A DNA stretch of 64,000 nt from Pseudomonadota bacterium (GCA_021843755.1 JAKBWB010000003.1:124001-188000), one strand, 5' to 3'. Shown: positions 1 through 9,792, counted from the stretch's first letter. Program-made: numbers and translations. The notes: generated by a model from the sequence alone, not told the origin.

Positions 1-272
1 AACATGCGGTAATCCATCTCGATGCCACGCAACTCCCGGCGACCGGCGATGCTCCGCATCTGATAGCCTTCCGTGCACGAGCGCGTGATCTGCCGCAGGC
101 GTAGCCTCCCCTGCGCAAGGCGGGCCGGCTGCTCATGCAGGTCATCGCTCACCCGGCGGCCCTCGAGCGCCGTCCGGCGGTGCTCGAAGCGCCGCTTGTC
201 TATGAGCCGGCCCTTGCCTTTGCGGCAGGTAAGGATAAATTGTCCGAGGCGGACTCGGCCAACAGGCTGCAA
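1..272 (-). CDS. Possible partial ORF running off the left edge
   Basis: An open frame on the minus strand runs from a possible TTG start near 272 to the window edge without a stop. Its third codon positions are strongly G/C, as in the real genes nearby. The product is basic and Arg-rich and ends, as far as visible, in EMDYRM. I do not recognise a family and see no good ribosome binding site, so both the gene and its start are uncertain. It would be transcribed divergently from the CLC transporter gene. Confidence 0.3.
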   Translation of the reverse strand, partial: MQPVGRVRLGQFILTCRKGKGRLIDKRRFEHRRTALEGRRVSDDLHEQPARLAQGRLRLRQITRSCTEGYQMRSIAGRRELRGIEMDYRM

Positions 273-411
273 AGGAGCCTCTGCGGAGCCTTGAATTGTG
301 AAAGCCGAATACCACTCGAACCGGCAGTGTCCGTGCGCAGGATTCCCGGTCTGACGACCGTATTCGGTCACGTGCAACCCTCTCGACAGCCCTTGAGCGA
401 TATACGCGGCC

Positions 412-1761
412 ATGGTGAGTACTCAAACTCCGCCGATTGACGATCGCGATGTCATACCGTCCACGCTTCATCACCCAGGAGCGGCACGGTTTTGGCTGGC
501 GGTGGTGTTGACCGGTATCGCCACGGGAATTGGCGCCGCAATACTCACGAGCATCCTGGAGGTTGTACAGTACATCTCATGGGGTGGGTCGCCGACCGAT
601 GTGCTCGAGGCGGCTCAGCACGCCACCCCGTGGAGGCATATCGTCGTTCTCCTCGGCGCCGCCCTGGTCACCGGCGTGGGACAGAAGCTGCTGAAGCGTC
701 TCTCCAGTGGCAACGGCATCGATACGACACAGGCCATCTGGTTCCAGGCCGGTCGAATGCCGACGCTGCTGACTTTGGGGAGTGCGCTGCTGTCGGTGAT
801 CATCGTCGGCATGGGAGTGTCTCTGGGCCGAGAAGGCGCGCCCAAACAGGCCGGGGCGGTGTTCGCCAATCTCGTTTCCGACAGGGAAGGGTTGCCGGAT
901 GAGCAGCGCCGCCTCCTGGTGGCGTGCGGCGCCGGAGCCGGCATGGGCGCGGCGTACGGCGTCCCGCTGGGCGGGGCGTTGTTCGCGTTGGAGGTGATGC
1001 GCGGCAAGCTGGCCCTGCGGTACGTTTTGCCCGCGCTGTTCACGTCACTGATAGCGGTGGGAGTCTCCTGGCTCGCCCTGCCCGATGCGCCGACCTACGT
1101 CATTCCGTCATATGCAATATCCGCCTCGGTCATGTTGTGGGCGCTGTTCGCAGGTCCGATCGCGGGCCTCGCTTCCGTCGGATACGTACGCATGGTTACC
1201 TGGGCCGATCGCCACAGACCGCAGGGCTGGCAGCGATACACGCTACCTGTGATCATCATGACGTCGCTCGGCGTCGTCTCGATCTGGTTTCCACAAATAC
1301 TCGGCAACGGCAAGGACGTGTCGGAGCTGGCGTTCACCGGCAAAGTCGCTCCTGTACTTTTTTTGACACTGCTGTTGTTGAAGCCTGCCGCAACGCTCTT
1401 GTGCATGCGCAGCGGCGCGCCGGGCGGCATGTTTACGCCGTCTCTGACGGCCGGCGCGATGTTGGGCGGCGTTCTGGGGCACGCGTGGTCGTATTTATGG
1501 CCTGGAGTTCCGCCAGGCTTGTTCGCCCTGCTCGGCGCGGGCGCGGTGCTGGCGGCGACGACGCAGGGCCCGATCTCCGCGGTCGTGCTGATGCTGGAGC
1601 TGACGGGCCGGGATCGCTCCTTTATTCTCCCGCTCTTGCTGATTGTTTTCACCGCGACCATCGTGTCGCGATCGATCGAGCCCAGATCGATCTACGACGC
1701 GCGTCTGAGCGATGCACAGCTTCGGGAGCGCCAGCGCCTGCGCGACCTCCCGCCTCACTAG
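412..1761 (+). CDS. CLC-family chloride channel / H+-anion antiporter
   Basis: Inner-membrane anion transporter of the CLC superfamily, 449 residues, hydrophobic through most of its length. The family signatures are visible: GREGAP at residues 139-144, whose Glu141 matches the gating glutamate; a Gly/Ala-rich GVPLGGALFALE stretch near 180-192; and GGMFTPS in the C-terminal half. The first selectivity loop reads GNGID (100-104) where classical chloride CLCs have GSGIP, so the preferred anion is uncertain. There is no C-terminal CBS domain, as in many bacterial members. The ATG follows weakly coding sequence, and the next gene is convergent. Retention of the gating Glu is most often seen in antiporters. 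Confidence 0.9.
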   Translation: MVSTQTPPIDDRDVIPSTLHHPGAARFWLAVVLTGIATGIGAAILTSILEVVQYISWGGSPTDVLEAAQHATPWRHIVVLLGAALVTGVGQKLLKRLSSGNGIDTTQAIWFQAGRMPTLLTLGSALLSVIIVGMGVSLGREGAPKQAGAVFANLVSDREGLPDEQRRLLVACGAGAGMGAAYGVPLGGALFALEVMRGKLALRYVLPALFTSLIAVGVSWLALPDAPTYVIPSYAISASVMLWALFAGPIAGLASVGYVRMVTWADRHRPQGWQRYTLPVIIMTSLGVVSIWFPQILGNGKDVSELAFTGKVAPVLFLTLLLLKPAATLLCMRSGAPGGMFTPSLTAGAMLGGVLGHAWSYLWPGVPPGLFALLGAGAVLAATTQGPISAVVLMLELTGRDRSFILPLLLIVFTATIVSRSIEPRSIYDARLSDAQLRERQRLRDLPPH

Positions 1762-2030
1762 CAGCATGACACGCAACTGACGCAACAGGCGTGAAGAAGC
1801 CGGTGCGCCGCGGCGCACCAACAGCCTCTCGAGCCGCTCGACAGCGAAGAGCCGGCACCACCCCGCCGGCCGCACTGCGCCGAGCCAGGCTCCCCGCGGC
1901 AGCTCCCGCCGGATCGCGAGCACCCGAGGGGAGCGGCGCGCGCCGAGCGGCAGACCCGGGCGAAAGAAGGCCCTGGCGGGCGATACACGGCGCTGCGCGC
2001 GGGACGCGCAGCGCGCCGAACGAACGGTGG

Positions 2031-2471
2031 CTATTTCTGGAACAGATTGCGCATCTTGTTGAAAAACGAGCCCGAGCGCATATGACGCAGCGTGGCCGCC
2101 CACTTGTCCTCGGCAAGCAGTTTTCGCTGCAGGTCCGCTTCCTCCCGCTTCATCAGCTCCAGCACCCGCGAGTCCTCGTCGGCCTCCAGCCAGTAGCCGT
2201 GTTGCTCAGGACAGACCTCCATCTCCAGATCGTAGAATCGATACTGGAATCTCTGCAGGTGGGCGGCGCATTCCGGACACTGATCGGTCGTGGCGGCCGA
2301 GCTGATAAACAGCGATCCCTTCCAGCGATCGCCGAAATCGAAGACCTCGTCCTCCAGCTCGCCGAGCTCGACCTGCTCGAGCCACATTCCCTGGCAGGAC
2401 GGGCAGTGGTTCACCTTGAGCTTGTGTCGCTCGGTCAGCAGCAGATCGGTATTGCATCTAGGGCATTTCAT
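2031..2471 (-). CDS. TFIIB-type zinc-ribbon protein
   Basis: A 146-residue cytoplasmic protein beginning MKCPRCNTDLLL. It carries two zinc-ribbon units: a first CxxC at residues 3-6 with CPSCQGMWLE about 20 residues later, then CPECAAH paired with VCPEQHGYWLE. This is the zf-TFIIB (YjdB/YdjM-like) family, whose function is mostly unknown. The ATG at 2471 starts the first zinc knuckle, so I chose it over an upstream extension of about 150 residues that has no family features. The C-terminal third is charged and probably helical. It is convergent with the CLC gene. Confidence 0.8.
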   Translation of the reverse strand: MKCPRCNTDLLLTERHKLKVNHCPSCQGMWLEQVELGELEDEVFDFGDRWKGSLFISSAATTDQCPECAAHLQRFQYRFYDLEMEVCPEQHGYWLEADEDSRVLELMKREEADLQRKLLAEDKWAATLRHMRSGSFFNKMRNLFQK

Positions 2472-2911
2472 GTCATCCCTCCGCTTGCCGTGCTCGCCAA
2501 CCCCGTGGGCAAGCCGCCACGCCTCCCGCAATATAGATGACATCGCATCGACGCTCAAGGACTTGAGGCCGCCGCCAAGCCGCAGCCCGGTGCGCGGAAA
2601 CACAGAGCCTGGCAGCGCCCCAGGCGAACGCAGATCGCCGGATGCACGCCTCGAGCCCGAGCCTTGGTCGAAATGTGCTCGCCCATCGGGCGTTGGATCA
2701 GCGGCGCACCGACCTCGCGACAGCGCAGGAAACTCGAGCGCCAGGCGGTCCGGACGATCGGCCCGCGCACCGGGGCGCGCTCGCGGCGGCGGCGATGTCC
2801 GCGCCCGCTCGGCCCGCAGCTGTGCTCCTCGCGCGGCCGGGCGTCCAATCTCGCGTACCGCGCATCGGCAAAGGATTCCCTCATCGCCGAGGAGAGTGTC
2901 ATAATAATTCG
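2472..2911. other. Intergenic, no supported gene
   Basis: This 440-base GC-rich gap lies between the zinc-ribbon protein and the divergent L,D-transpeptidase. Frames are open on both strands, but they give Arg/Ala/Pro-rich products without domains. It must hold both promoters; I could not place one with confidence. Confidence 0.5.
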
Positions 2912-4186
2912 ATGAGGACCTCATCCGTACGTTTCGCGCTGGCGCTGTGCCTGGCGCTCACGACCGGCGCCTGCGCGTCGCCCGCACCCATGCCGCGCTC
3001 GACCCGGCCTGCACGACCCCAGAAACTGGTCCGTGCAGCGCCGCCCGCGTTGCCGCTTCCCGTCCAGACGGAGAAGTTCATGCTGGCCCCGGGACAGACC
3101 ATCATCGGCCGGCTTCAGGTCGTGAAGGTCCTCAAGGGGCAGACTCTGACCGACATCGGCCGGCGCTTCAACCTCGGTTACGAGGAGATGAAGCGCGCCA
3201 ATCCCGATCTGAGCACCTGGCTGCCCCCGCTGGGCGCCCCAGTACTCCTGCCGACGGAGTTCATTCTGCCGGACGCGCCGCACAAGGGCATCGTCGTCAA
3301 TGTCGCCGCGATGCGCCTCTTCTATTTCCCGCCGCACAAGCCGGGTGAGCCTCAGATCGTCATCACGCATCCGGTGGGAATCGGCCGGGCCAAGTTCCCG
3401 ACGCCCATAGGCGTGACCCACGTCGTGGCACATCAGAAGGGTCCGGTTTGGGTGGTACCGCGGTCGATTCTCGCCGAGCACACCAACGAGGGCGCGCCGC
3501 TCCCCCCGGTGGTCGGACCGGGACCCTTGGACCCTCTTGGCAACTATGCGTTGCAACTCGGCTGGCCTGAAATCCTGCTCCACGGCACCAACAAGCCGGT
3601 CAGCGTGGGGTGGCCGGTGAGCCACGGCTGCATCCACATGTTTCCCGAGGACATCAAGCAGCTCTTCTACCTGGTGCCCAACGGCACCGAGTTGCGCACC
3701 GTCGACCAGCCGTACCTGTTCGGCTGGCGCAACGGCAGGCTCTACATGGTCGCCTACGGGCCGCTGAAGGGCAGCAAGCGACCGTGGAAAACGGACTGGC
3801 GCCAGCTGCTGCCGAGCCTGATCACCCACGCCGAGCGCGTGGAGCTGCGGCGGCACGGGCAAAAGATCGACTGGACCCGCGTCGGCGAGCTGGTCGCCAA
3901 TCCGCGCGGGGTGCCCGTACCCGTCTCCGGAAAGGAAAGCGGCGGCCTCGCACACGTCCTTGCCGACGCGACTTGGGTACAGAATCGCCTGCCCGCCGGC
4001 TCCACCTGGAACGGCAAGGCGGAGGGCCTGGCCACCAACGCGCAGTTCCGCAAGTTCTACGCCGGCATCCTCACGCCGGAGCAGCGGCGGGCGCTGGAGG
4101 CTGTCGATAGTCTGCGCAAGCGTGCCGCGACCCATGGCGCACCCGCGCGCAAGACCAAACCCGTGCAAGCCGATCCCCGCTCCTGA
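2912..4186 (+). CDS. LysM and L,D-transpeptidase (YkuD) lipoprotein
   Basis: A 424-residue exported protein predicted to form 3-3 peptidoglycan cross-links or attach proteins to murein (ErfK/YbiS/YcfS type). The signal peptide ends in TTGAC with Cys21 as likely lipidation site. A LysM-like peptidoglycan-binding unit (GQTLTDIGRRFNL) occupies about residues 72-118. The YkuD catalytic domain follows at about 125-275, with HGT at 224-226 and SHGC at 237-240, so Cys240 is the nucleophile. The residue usually Arg two places after this Cys is His (SHGCIH). The last 150 residues are a basic extension. I chose the ATG at 2912 because the signal peptide starts there. Confidence 0.9.
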   Translation: MRTSSVRFALALCLALTTGACASPAPMPRSTRPARPQKLVRAAPPALPLPVQTEKFMLAPGQTIIGRLQVVKVLKGQTLTDIGRRFNLGYEEMKRANPDLSTWLPPLGAPVLLPTEFILPDAPHKGIVVNVAAMRLFYFPPHKPGEPQIVITHPVGIGRAKFPTPIGVTHVVAHQKGPVWVVPRSILAEHTNEGAPLPPVVGPGPLDPLGNYALQLGWPEILLHGTNKPVSVGWPVSHGCIHMFPEDIKQLFYLVPNGTELRTVDQPYLFGWRNGRLYMVAYGPLKGSKRPWKTDWRQLLPSLITHAERVELRRHGQKIDWTRVGELVANPRGVPVPVSGKESGGLAHVLADATWVQNRLPAGSTWNGKAEGLATNAQFRKFYAGILTPEQRRALEAVDSLRKRAATHGAPARKTKPVQADPRS

Positions 4187-4478
4187 CCCACAGGGCTGCC
4201 GCGCCGCGCGCAAGCTTCAGCCCGCGCGCGGGGCGCAGCGCCGGGTTTCCGGGCTTGCCGGTAGCCAACGTCGACCGATGGGCCAAACTTCGACCCGATC
4301 TCATGGAGTTGGCCGGCCCTGACGGCGCCGAGCCTCTCGTGCCGCGCCATCGCTGTCCGAGGGTGCGTTCTCAGCCGGAGCCGTTCAACGTGACCGGCAC
4401 ACGGCCCATCGCATTCCCGTGCACCCTCGCGGCCGCGGGTGCGAGACTGTCCGGCAGTTCACGAGGAGAGATTGCCGC

Positions 4479-6002
4479 ATGTCCCGCCCGATCGTCCTGC
4501 CGTCTCTGTGCCTGCTGATGGTGTCCTCGGCCGCACTCGCCGCGCCCCCAAAACCAGCCGCCACGACTCCCCTCCCCGTGCCGAAGGAACGGGCCGTGAG
4601 CACGCAACACAGCGTCATCATCGATGGCCACACGATCCGTTACACCGCGACCGCAGGCACGATCCTGCTGCGCAACAAGGACAATCAGCCGACCGCGAGC
4701 ATGTTCTATGTTGCCTACACCGAAGACGGCGTACACAACCTCGCGCACCGGCCGGTGACCTTTCTCTACAACGGCGGCCCGGGCGCCGCATCGAACTGGA
4801 TACAGATGGGAGGACTCGGGCCATACCGGGTCAACATGACAAACGGCGGACCCACGCCGCCAGCGCCGTATTCGATCACGCCGAGTCACAACAGCCTGCT
4901 GAACGATTCGGATCTGGTCTTCATCGACGCGGTGGGCACAGGCTACAGCCGTATCGTCGGCAAGGGCACGGGCAAGATGTTCTGGGGCGTCAATCAGGAT
5001 GTGAAATCCTTCGCCCAATTCATCTACCGCTACCTGACGAAGTACAACCGCTGGCAGTCGCCGAAGTTCCTGTACGGCGAGAGCTACGGCACCACGCGTT
5101 CCGCGGCTCTGTCCGACTACCTGCAGGATCACGGCGTCGCCCTGAACGGTGTCATTCTGCAGTCATCGGTGCTCAATTACTTCGACTGGATGCCCGGCTC
5201 CGACAACAAATACATCTTCTATCTTCCCTCGTTCGCGGCGATCGCCTGGTATCACCACAAGCTGCCGGACAGACCCGCCCACCTGGCCGCCTTCGTGCAG
5301 CAGGCGCGCGAATTCGCGGCCGGCCCGTATGCACGCGCGCTATGGCAAGGCGATACTCTGCCGCGCAGCCAGCTCGATGCGACGGCGAAGCGGATGCACC
5401 AGTTCACGGGCCTGCCGGTCCGGTACCTCGAGCGTGCCAATCTCCGTGTCACCGCCGCGCACTTCCGCAAGGAGCTGCTGCTGCCGGAGCGCGAGCACCT
5501 CGGACGTTACGACGCGCGGTTTGCCGCCTCGGATGCCGATGCGGTCAGCTCCCGGAATTCGTTCGACCCGTCCAGCCAGTTCACCGGCGCGCCGTTCGCG
5601 GCGGCTTTCCAATGGTATCTTCACAACATACTGAAATATTACTCCAGCCGTCACTACAAAGAGGAAAGCAACCAGGCCTACAAGCAGTGGGATTGGAAGC
5701 ACGATCATCGGTCACGGCCTTATGTCGCCGGCGATCTGGCGGCGGCCATGCGCAAGAACCCCTATCTGCGCGTGTTGTCCGAGAACGGATACTTCGATCT
5801 GGCCACGCCGTTTTTCGAGACGGAATACGATCTCGACCATGCCATGTTGAGCCCGAAGCTGCGCAAGCACATCACGTTCGCCTACTTCAAGTCGGGTCAC
5901 ATGATCTATCTGAATCCGCATGCACTGAAGGCGATGCACGCGGTTCTGGATACCTTCTACAGCAACACGTTGGCGGCGGACTCCCAGGGCGCCGTGCACT
6001 GA
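4479..6002 (+). CDS. S10 family serine carboxypeptidase-like peptidase
   Basis: A secreted 507-residue peptidase of the S10 (carboxypeptidase Y) family. It has a signal peptide of about 21 residues ending AALAA. The oxyanion NGGPG is at 98-102 and the nucleophile motif GESYGT at 200-205 gives Ser202. Asp440 (GYFDLATP) and His474 (KSGHMIYL) complete the triad. The family removes C-terminal residues and is often active at acid pH. The ATG has a good ribosome binding site (GAGGAGAG at 4463-4470). Such proteins occur in the periplasm of xanthomonads and other acid-tolerant proteobacteria. It appears to be transcribed alone. Confidence 0.92.
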   Translation: MSRPIVLPSLCLLMVSSAALAAPPKPAATTPLPVPKERAVSTQHSVIIDGHTIRYTATAGTILLRNKDNQPTASMFYVAYTEDGVHNLAHRPVTFLYNGGPGAASNWIQMGGLGPYRVNMTNGGPTPPAPYSITPSHNSLLNDSDLVFIDAVGTGYSRIVGKGTGKMFWGVNQDVKSFAQFIYRYLTKYNRWQSPKFLYGESYGTTRSAALSDYLQDHGVALNGVILQSSVLNYFDWMPGSDNKYIFYLPSFAAIAWYHHKLPDRPAHLAAFVQQAREFAAGPYARALWQGDTLPRSQLDATAKRMHQFTGLPVRYLERANLRVTAAHFRKELLLPEREHLGRYDARFAASDADAVSSRNSFDPSSQFTGAPFAAAFQWYLHNILKYYSSRHYKEESNQAYKQWDWKHDHRSRPYVAGDLAAAMRKNPYLRVLSENGYFDLATPFFETEYDLDHAMLSPKLRKHITFAYFKSGHMIYLNPHALKAMHAVLDTFYSNTLAADSQGAVH

Positions 6003-6482
6003 GGGCCGGCACGGATGAGGCCGGTCGGCCATGGGAACATGCCATGCGCCTCGCCCGGACCGTCATGTCGGCCCGATGCACCCTCGAGGGCCGCTCCGCG
6101 GGATCGCGCCGCCCTGCGTGACGGACCGAGTCGACCCACGTCCCTGCGGTGTTTCATCAACGCGGCGGATGACGCGCCGGTTCCAGGCCTCTGCGGCGCG
6201 GCATTGATCGAGTCGCCGCCCTCCTCCCGTATAGATCAATGCCTTACGGCATCCTGACGCGCCCGTGACCCCGCCGAAACGGCGGGCATCGCCTTTCGCC
6301 GGACGGTACGCGCCTGTGCGCCTGCCTGGGGCTCGCGACAGGCTTGTGGCGCGCGACATGGAGCCGTAGCCGCGGCTCCGGTGACGAGCGCCGCCGGAGT
6401 GTGGTACAAGTCAGTTGTCGGCGTTCGGCGCCGACCCTGTGTCAGCGGCGCAACGTAGTCCAGGTTCCGTCAGACCTCAGCC
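6003..6482. other. Intergenic, no supported gene
   Basis: A 480-base GC-rich stretch after the S10 peptidase. The short frames present have no domain and no ribosome binding site. I saw no clear terminator or promoter. Confidence 0.5.
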
Positions 6483-6917
6483 ATGTTCAATTCCAGCGGC
6501 CGACGCCGGTCGGCACATTCCGGTCCGCGTTCGCCGAATCCGGACATCCACGCTCGCATCGACAAGGCAGCCGCGCCTCCCAATGTCGGTGCTCCGGATG
6601 CACCCGGCCGCTTCACGCTGGACAGCCGGCGCAAAGCGCGCCCACTGCAATTCGAGGGCGAGATCCTTGCCGGGGCTCATACCTCGGGCATCGCCGCCCA
6701 CTACCGCGTGGCGGTCTACGGGACGCGGAATGGGAAATTCGTCGCCGGGCGTTGGTTGAATTCTTTCCGGTACCTGCCTGGTCGCGATCCCACGACCGAG
6801 AGTGCGGTCGCGGTGTTCGACAACCTTCCTGCCGCGTGCGCGTGGTTCGCGCCGGGATCCCTCACCAGCAGGCTGCTCGGACAGATCCGCGACCGAGGTC
6901 TGCAGGAGAGCGCGTAG
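6483..6917 (+). CDS. Hypothetical protein with a beta-rich core
   Basis: A 144-residue predicted cytoplasmic protein. After a basic, probably disordered first 50 residues, a core at about 55-135 alternates hydrophobic and polar residues (FEGEILAG, HYRVAVYGTRNGKFVAGRW, VAVFDNL). This suggests a small beta sheet. I recognise no family with confidence. There are no signal peptide and no transmembrane segments. The frame is in better agreement with coding composition than its antisense. The ribosome binding site is weak, so the N-terminus may be shorter. Confidence 0.5.
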   Translation: MFNSSGRRRSAHSGPRSPNPDIHARIDKAAAPPNVGAPDAPGRFTLDSRRKARPLQFEGEILAGAHTSGIAAHYRVAVYGTRNGKFVAGRWLNSFRYLPGRDPTTESAVAVFDNLPAACAWFAPGSLTSRLLGQIRDRGLQESA

Positions 6918-7116
6918 CGCCGCTTCCCCGCCCCCATTTCGCTCGAGCCGGCCGAAGATGACGCGGCGGCCTGCGGGTGTGCTCGAGCGGGCACCACGCC
7001 AGCAGGCCGCGGTTTTGCGGGCATGCACCTGGACTTCACGCGCAATGATGCGCACCGCTCCACGTCGGATACGTTTGTTCGAGACAATCAGCACCGTCAA
7101 GGACTAAGCTTCGGAC

Positions 7117-7887
7117 ATGAGCACGCCCGCAGCGGCCATCGGCCCACCCTTCAAGTTGAGGGTCGTGCCCCTGCTGGTCGCCGTCGGGCTGACGGTTGCG
7201 GTCGTGGTGGGCGGCACCTGGCTCGCCTTCCTCTCCGCCCGTCTGTTTCATACGGCGCTACCCCGGCAGTCCCTGGTGAGGTGGCTGTTCGTGCAGCACA
7301 CCTTCATGCTCGCGCTCGGATTGCTGGCCATCGCAATATTGAAATTCCGCTTCGTACCTGCGGACTACGGTTTGCATTGGCCCCGCGGCAAGACGTACAT
7401 CGGACCGGCGATCCTCACCGGTGTGCTGTTCGGCGGTCTGATGACGCTCGTCGACTACGCGCCGCAGCTGCTCGCGCACAACTTTACACATGCCGGCTGG
7501 CCGCCCGGCTACCCGCCGCAGAAGGCAAGTCTCTGGCACTGGGTCGCCTTCGACATTTACGTGGGTCCCTCGGAGGAGATCCCCACCCGCGCCCTGCTCG
7601 TCACCTACCTGGCGGCCACCATGCCCGGGAAGCTGCATTTCGGCCGTTTCAGCATGAACTGGGCGGGAATCATCGCCGCGGTCATCTTCGCGCTGCTGCA
7701 TGCGACGAGCTTTTTCGTCGTCTCCTGGCCACAGGCCCTGGGCCAGCAAGTCTACGCGTTCGTGCTGGCCGTCATTTACGCGTACTGGCTCGAGAAGTCG
7801 CAGAGCATCGCCGCCGCCGCCATCGGCCACAGCGTCGGCGACCTCGTAGAGCAGCTGATCGCGTTCGCGTGCATGGGCCTGATCTGA
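7117..7887 (+). CDS. CPBP-family intramembrane glutamic protease (Rce1/Abi-like)
   Basis: A 256-residue polytopic membrane protein of the CPBP/CAAX-protease family. The three catalytic motifs are present: EEIPTR at 153-158 (EExxxR), FALLH at 191-195 (FxxxH) and HSVGD at 238-242 (HxxxD, where many members have Asn). Hydrophobic segments lie at about 15-40, 60-80, 95-115, 183-205 and 210-225. Bacterial members are linked to bacteriocin immunity, peptide maturation or membrane-protein processing; nothing nearby points to a substrate. It stands alone. Confidence 0.85.
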   Translation: MSTPAAAIGPPFKLRVVPLLVAVGLTVAVVVGGTWLAFLSARLFHTALPRQSLVRWLFVQHTFMLALGLLAIAILKFRFVPADYGLHWPRGKTYIGPAILTGVLFGGLMTLVDYAPQLLAHNFTHAGWPPGYPPQKASLWHWVAFDIYVGPSEEIPTRALLVTYLAATMPGKLHFGRFSMNWAGIIAAVIFALLHATSFFVVSWPQALGQQVYAFVLAVIYAYWLEKSQSIAAAAIGHSVGDLVEQLIAFACMGLI

Positions 7888-8299
7888 ACGACAGGCCCCC
7901 CGTCGCAGGCAACAGCCCCGCGAAAAGTCCCGGTCGCATCAGCGCCGTCTCACCGCGACACCGCACGGCACGTGATCCCACGAACCGCACGTCGAGTCCC
8001 TCGGCGCCGCGCGCCCGCACCGCCGCTCGACCGCGGCGAGATAGTCCTGCCGAACGGCGGCCGGCAGAACGAGGCCAGACCCACACTACCGGCCCCGTTG
8101 CCCCGCGCCTCATCACCGACCGCCGCAGCGGCACATCGCATTCCACCCGGAAGGCTTTGCCGATGCCCGCACGTACACGTGCGCACCCCTGCTGGCCGAT
8201 CCGACCCGCGCCCCTTGCTCGCTGTGCTCGTGCACCACGCGCTCCATACCGGGCTGCGGGCGCAACCCCGCGCAAACGCCTCGCGGACACCCACTCGTC
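7888..8299. other. Intergenic, no supported gene
   Basis: A 412-base GC-rich gap between the CPBP gene and the convergent secreted protein. The open frames in it are Arg/Pro-rich shadows. It lies just before the patchy-composition island. Confidence 0.45.
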
Positions 8300-8755
8300 C
8301 TAGTTAAGCCTGCTGATGGTGAACTTGCCCACGCTGACGCCAAGGTCGATACCTTGACCCGATCCTGACAGTTCCAGCGAGACCGTACCCTTGGTCAGGA
8401 CCTGGACGGAACCCGAGTTCACCAAGCCCGCGTTGGCTTCGCCCTGCGCGTACGAGCCCAGGACATCGTCAATGGTGCGCACGTCGGTAAAGGTGCCCAC
8501 GCCATTGATGATGCGTGACTTGCCGGCCGTGAGGCCAACGGATTCCGCGCTGATCTTGACCCGCATGGACGTCCCGTTTGCACAGGTGACCACGCCGGTT
8601 CCATTCATCTGTTTATAAATGGCCGACCAGCTCTTGGTGTTGAACCGCATCTTACATTGCATCGTGCTCCCGGCGGCGATTGCGTATCGTGGAACCATCG
8701 CGCTCACGGCAAATACGCTCACCAGGCCCAGTATCGGCAAATAACGTGTTTTCAT
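8300..8755 (-). CDS. Secreted hypothetical protein, Gly/Ser/Val-rich beta type
   Basis: A 151-residue protein with a classic signal peptide (MKTRY, hydrophobic core, cleavage near YAIAAG at about 27). The mature part has two Cys (QCKMRF and VTCANG) that could form a disulfide. A repeating beta pattern follows, rich in Gly, Ser and Val (LTAGKSRIINGVGTF, LTKGTVSLELSGSG, DLGVSVGKFTI). It is probably a periplasmic or outer-membrane-associated beta-barrel or sandwich protein. I do not recognise a family name. The start has GAGAG 6 bases upstream. GC content is lower than in flanking genes, which suits the accessory island. Confidence 0.75.
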   Translation of the reverse strand: MKTRYLPILGLVSVFAVSAMVPRYAIAAGSTMQCKMRFNTKSWSAIYKQMNGTGVVTCANGTSMRVKISAESVGLTAGKSRIINGVGTFTDVRTIDDVLGSYAQGEANAGLVNSGSVQVLTKGTVSLELSGSGQGIDLGVSVGKFTISRLN

Positions 8756-8885
8756 GATCTGCTCTCATGTTAGAGAAGACAGGGCCACCAAGATGGTGGC
8801 CCTGCAGGACACGCCGGGCAGTCCCTGGCTCTCTCGAGCCACGCTGAGATTGCCTCGACTCAACCGAATGCGAGTGTTTTCACCC

Positions 8886-9077
8886 TCATCGGACGCCCGT
8901 GGAATGCTCTCCTTTATTCGATCGATCTTTACCTTCGTTCTGCCTCTCATCGCGAGAATGTCCCTGCTCGTGGGATTCATGCTTATCGCTCTTTCCGGGG
9001 CTCGCCGGCGCGCCTTCGCGCTTTTTCTCGTAATCCGGAGCAGACTTGGTCGCATCACTCGAGTTCTGGGTATTCAC
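8886..9077 (-). CDS. Small, extremely hydrophilic protein (hydrophilin-like)
   Basis: A 63-residue protein starting at a GTG with a near-perfect ribosome binding site (GGAGAG at 9084-9089, six-base spacer). That site decided the start over a longer frame beginning upstream. The product contains no Leu, Ile, Phe, Trp or Cys. It is built of Lys, Glu, Asp, Ser, Asn, Gln, His, Gly and Arg (for example PGKSDKHESHEQGHSRDE), so it should be fully disordered. Such hydrophilins often accompany desiccation or osmotic stress; that role is inference. It lies upstream of, and co-directional with, the secreted protein. Confidence 0.55.
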   Translation of the reverse strand: MNTQNSSDATKSAPDYEKKREGAPASPGKSDKHESHEQGHSRDERQNEGKDRSNKGEHSTGVR

Positions 9078-9792
9078 TTGATTCTCTCCATTGTGCTGAC
9101 ATGGTTGCAACTCCTGTAACATCGGCGGCGCTGGCCGCCCAGGTTTGGCCGCATCGCGCAACCACCGTTCGATGCCGCGCGGGAACCAAGGACCAGAAAT
9201 GCCGAAGCGCATTCATCCTGAATCCGCCTCGACGCGCCGATCCGGCGCAATTCGCGCGGTGCTCCTGCTCTGCGCGAACTCCGGCCGCGTATCCATGCTT
9301 GGCCGTTGGGGGGGTTTTCTGGAACCTGCCCGATGTTCCGTCGTTGCCTGGCACGCGAGATGGTGCACCTGCGACCCTCATCTGTCCGTGCGCTAACGTA
9401 CTCACGCCGAACCCGGCGGTATCGCGGCTCTCTGTCTGCCTTCCCGATACGCCCACCGGGCTGTCGTACGACTTGGCGCTCGCGCCGTTCACTGTTCCCG
9501 TCATTTTTTTCCAGTCATGGGACGCGCGCCGGTCTACGTGCAGTTTCTGGAGTCATTGGCGCAGGACTCGGCGCGTCCGTTCAAGTACCGGTATTTCATG
9601 GGCATTACCTGCTCCGCCCGAGGTCGCTTGCCCCGATCGCAAGCACCGTCCCGTCAGCCCGCTTCCGGACGATCTCGACCGGAACGACGCGGCAGGCACC
9701 TCGGGTCGAAAGCACTCAGTGACGTGCCTTGACCTCGATTTTCGTACGACCGAGGTGATCGCGCTGACGAACGAACGGCCGCCGGGTTTTCT
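9078..9792. other. Gene-poor island segment
   Basis: About 715 bases of mixed composition with several short overlapping frames on both strands, none with a domain, ribosome binding site or sustained codon bias. It is probably decayed sequence of the accessory island. Confidence 0.4.
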
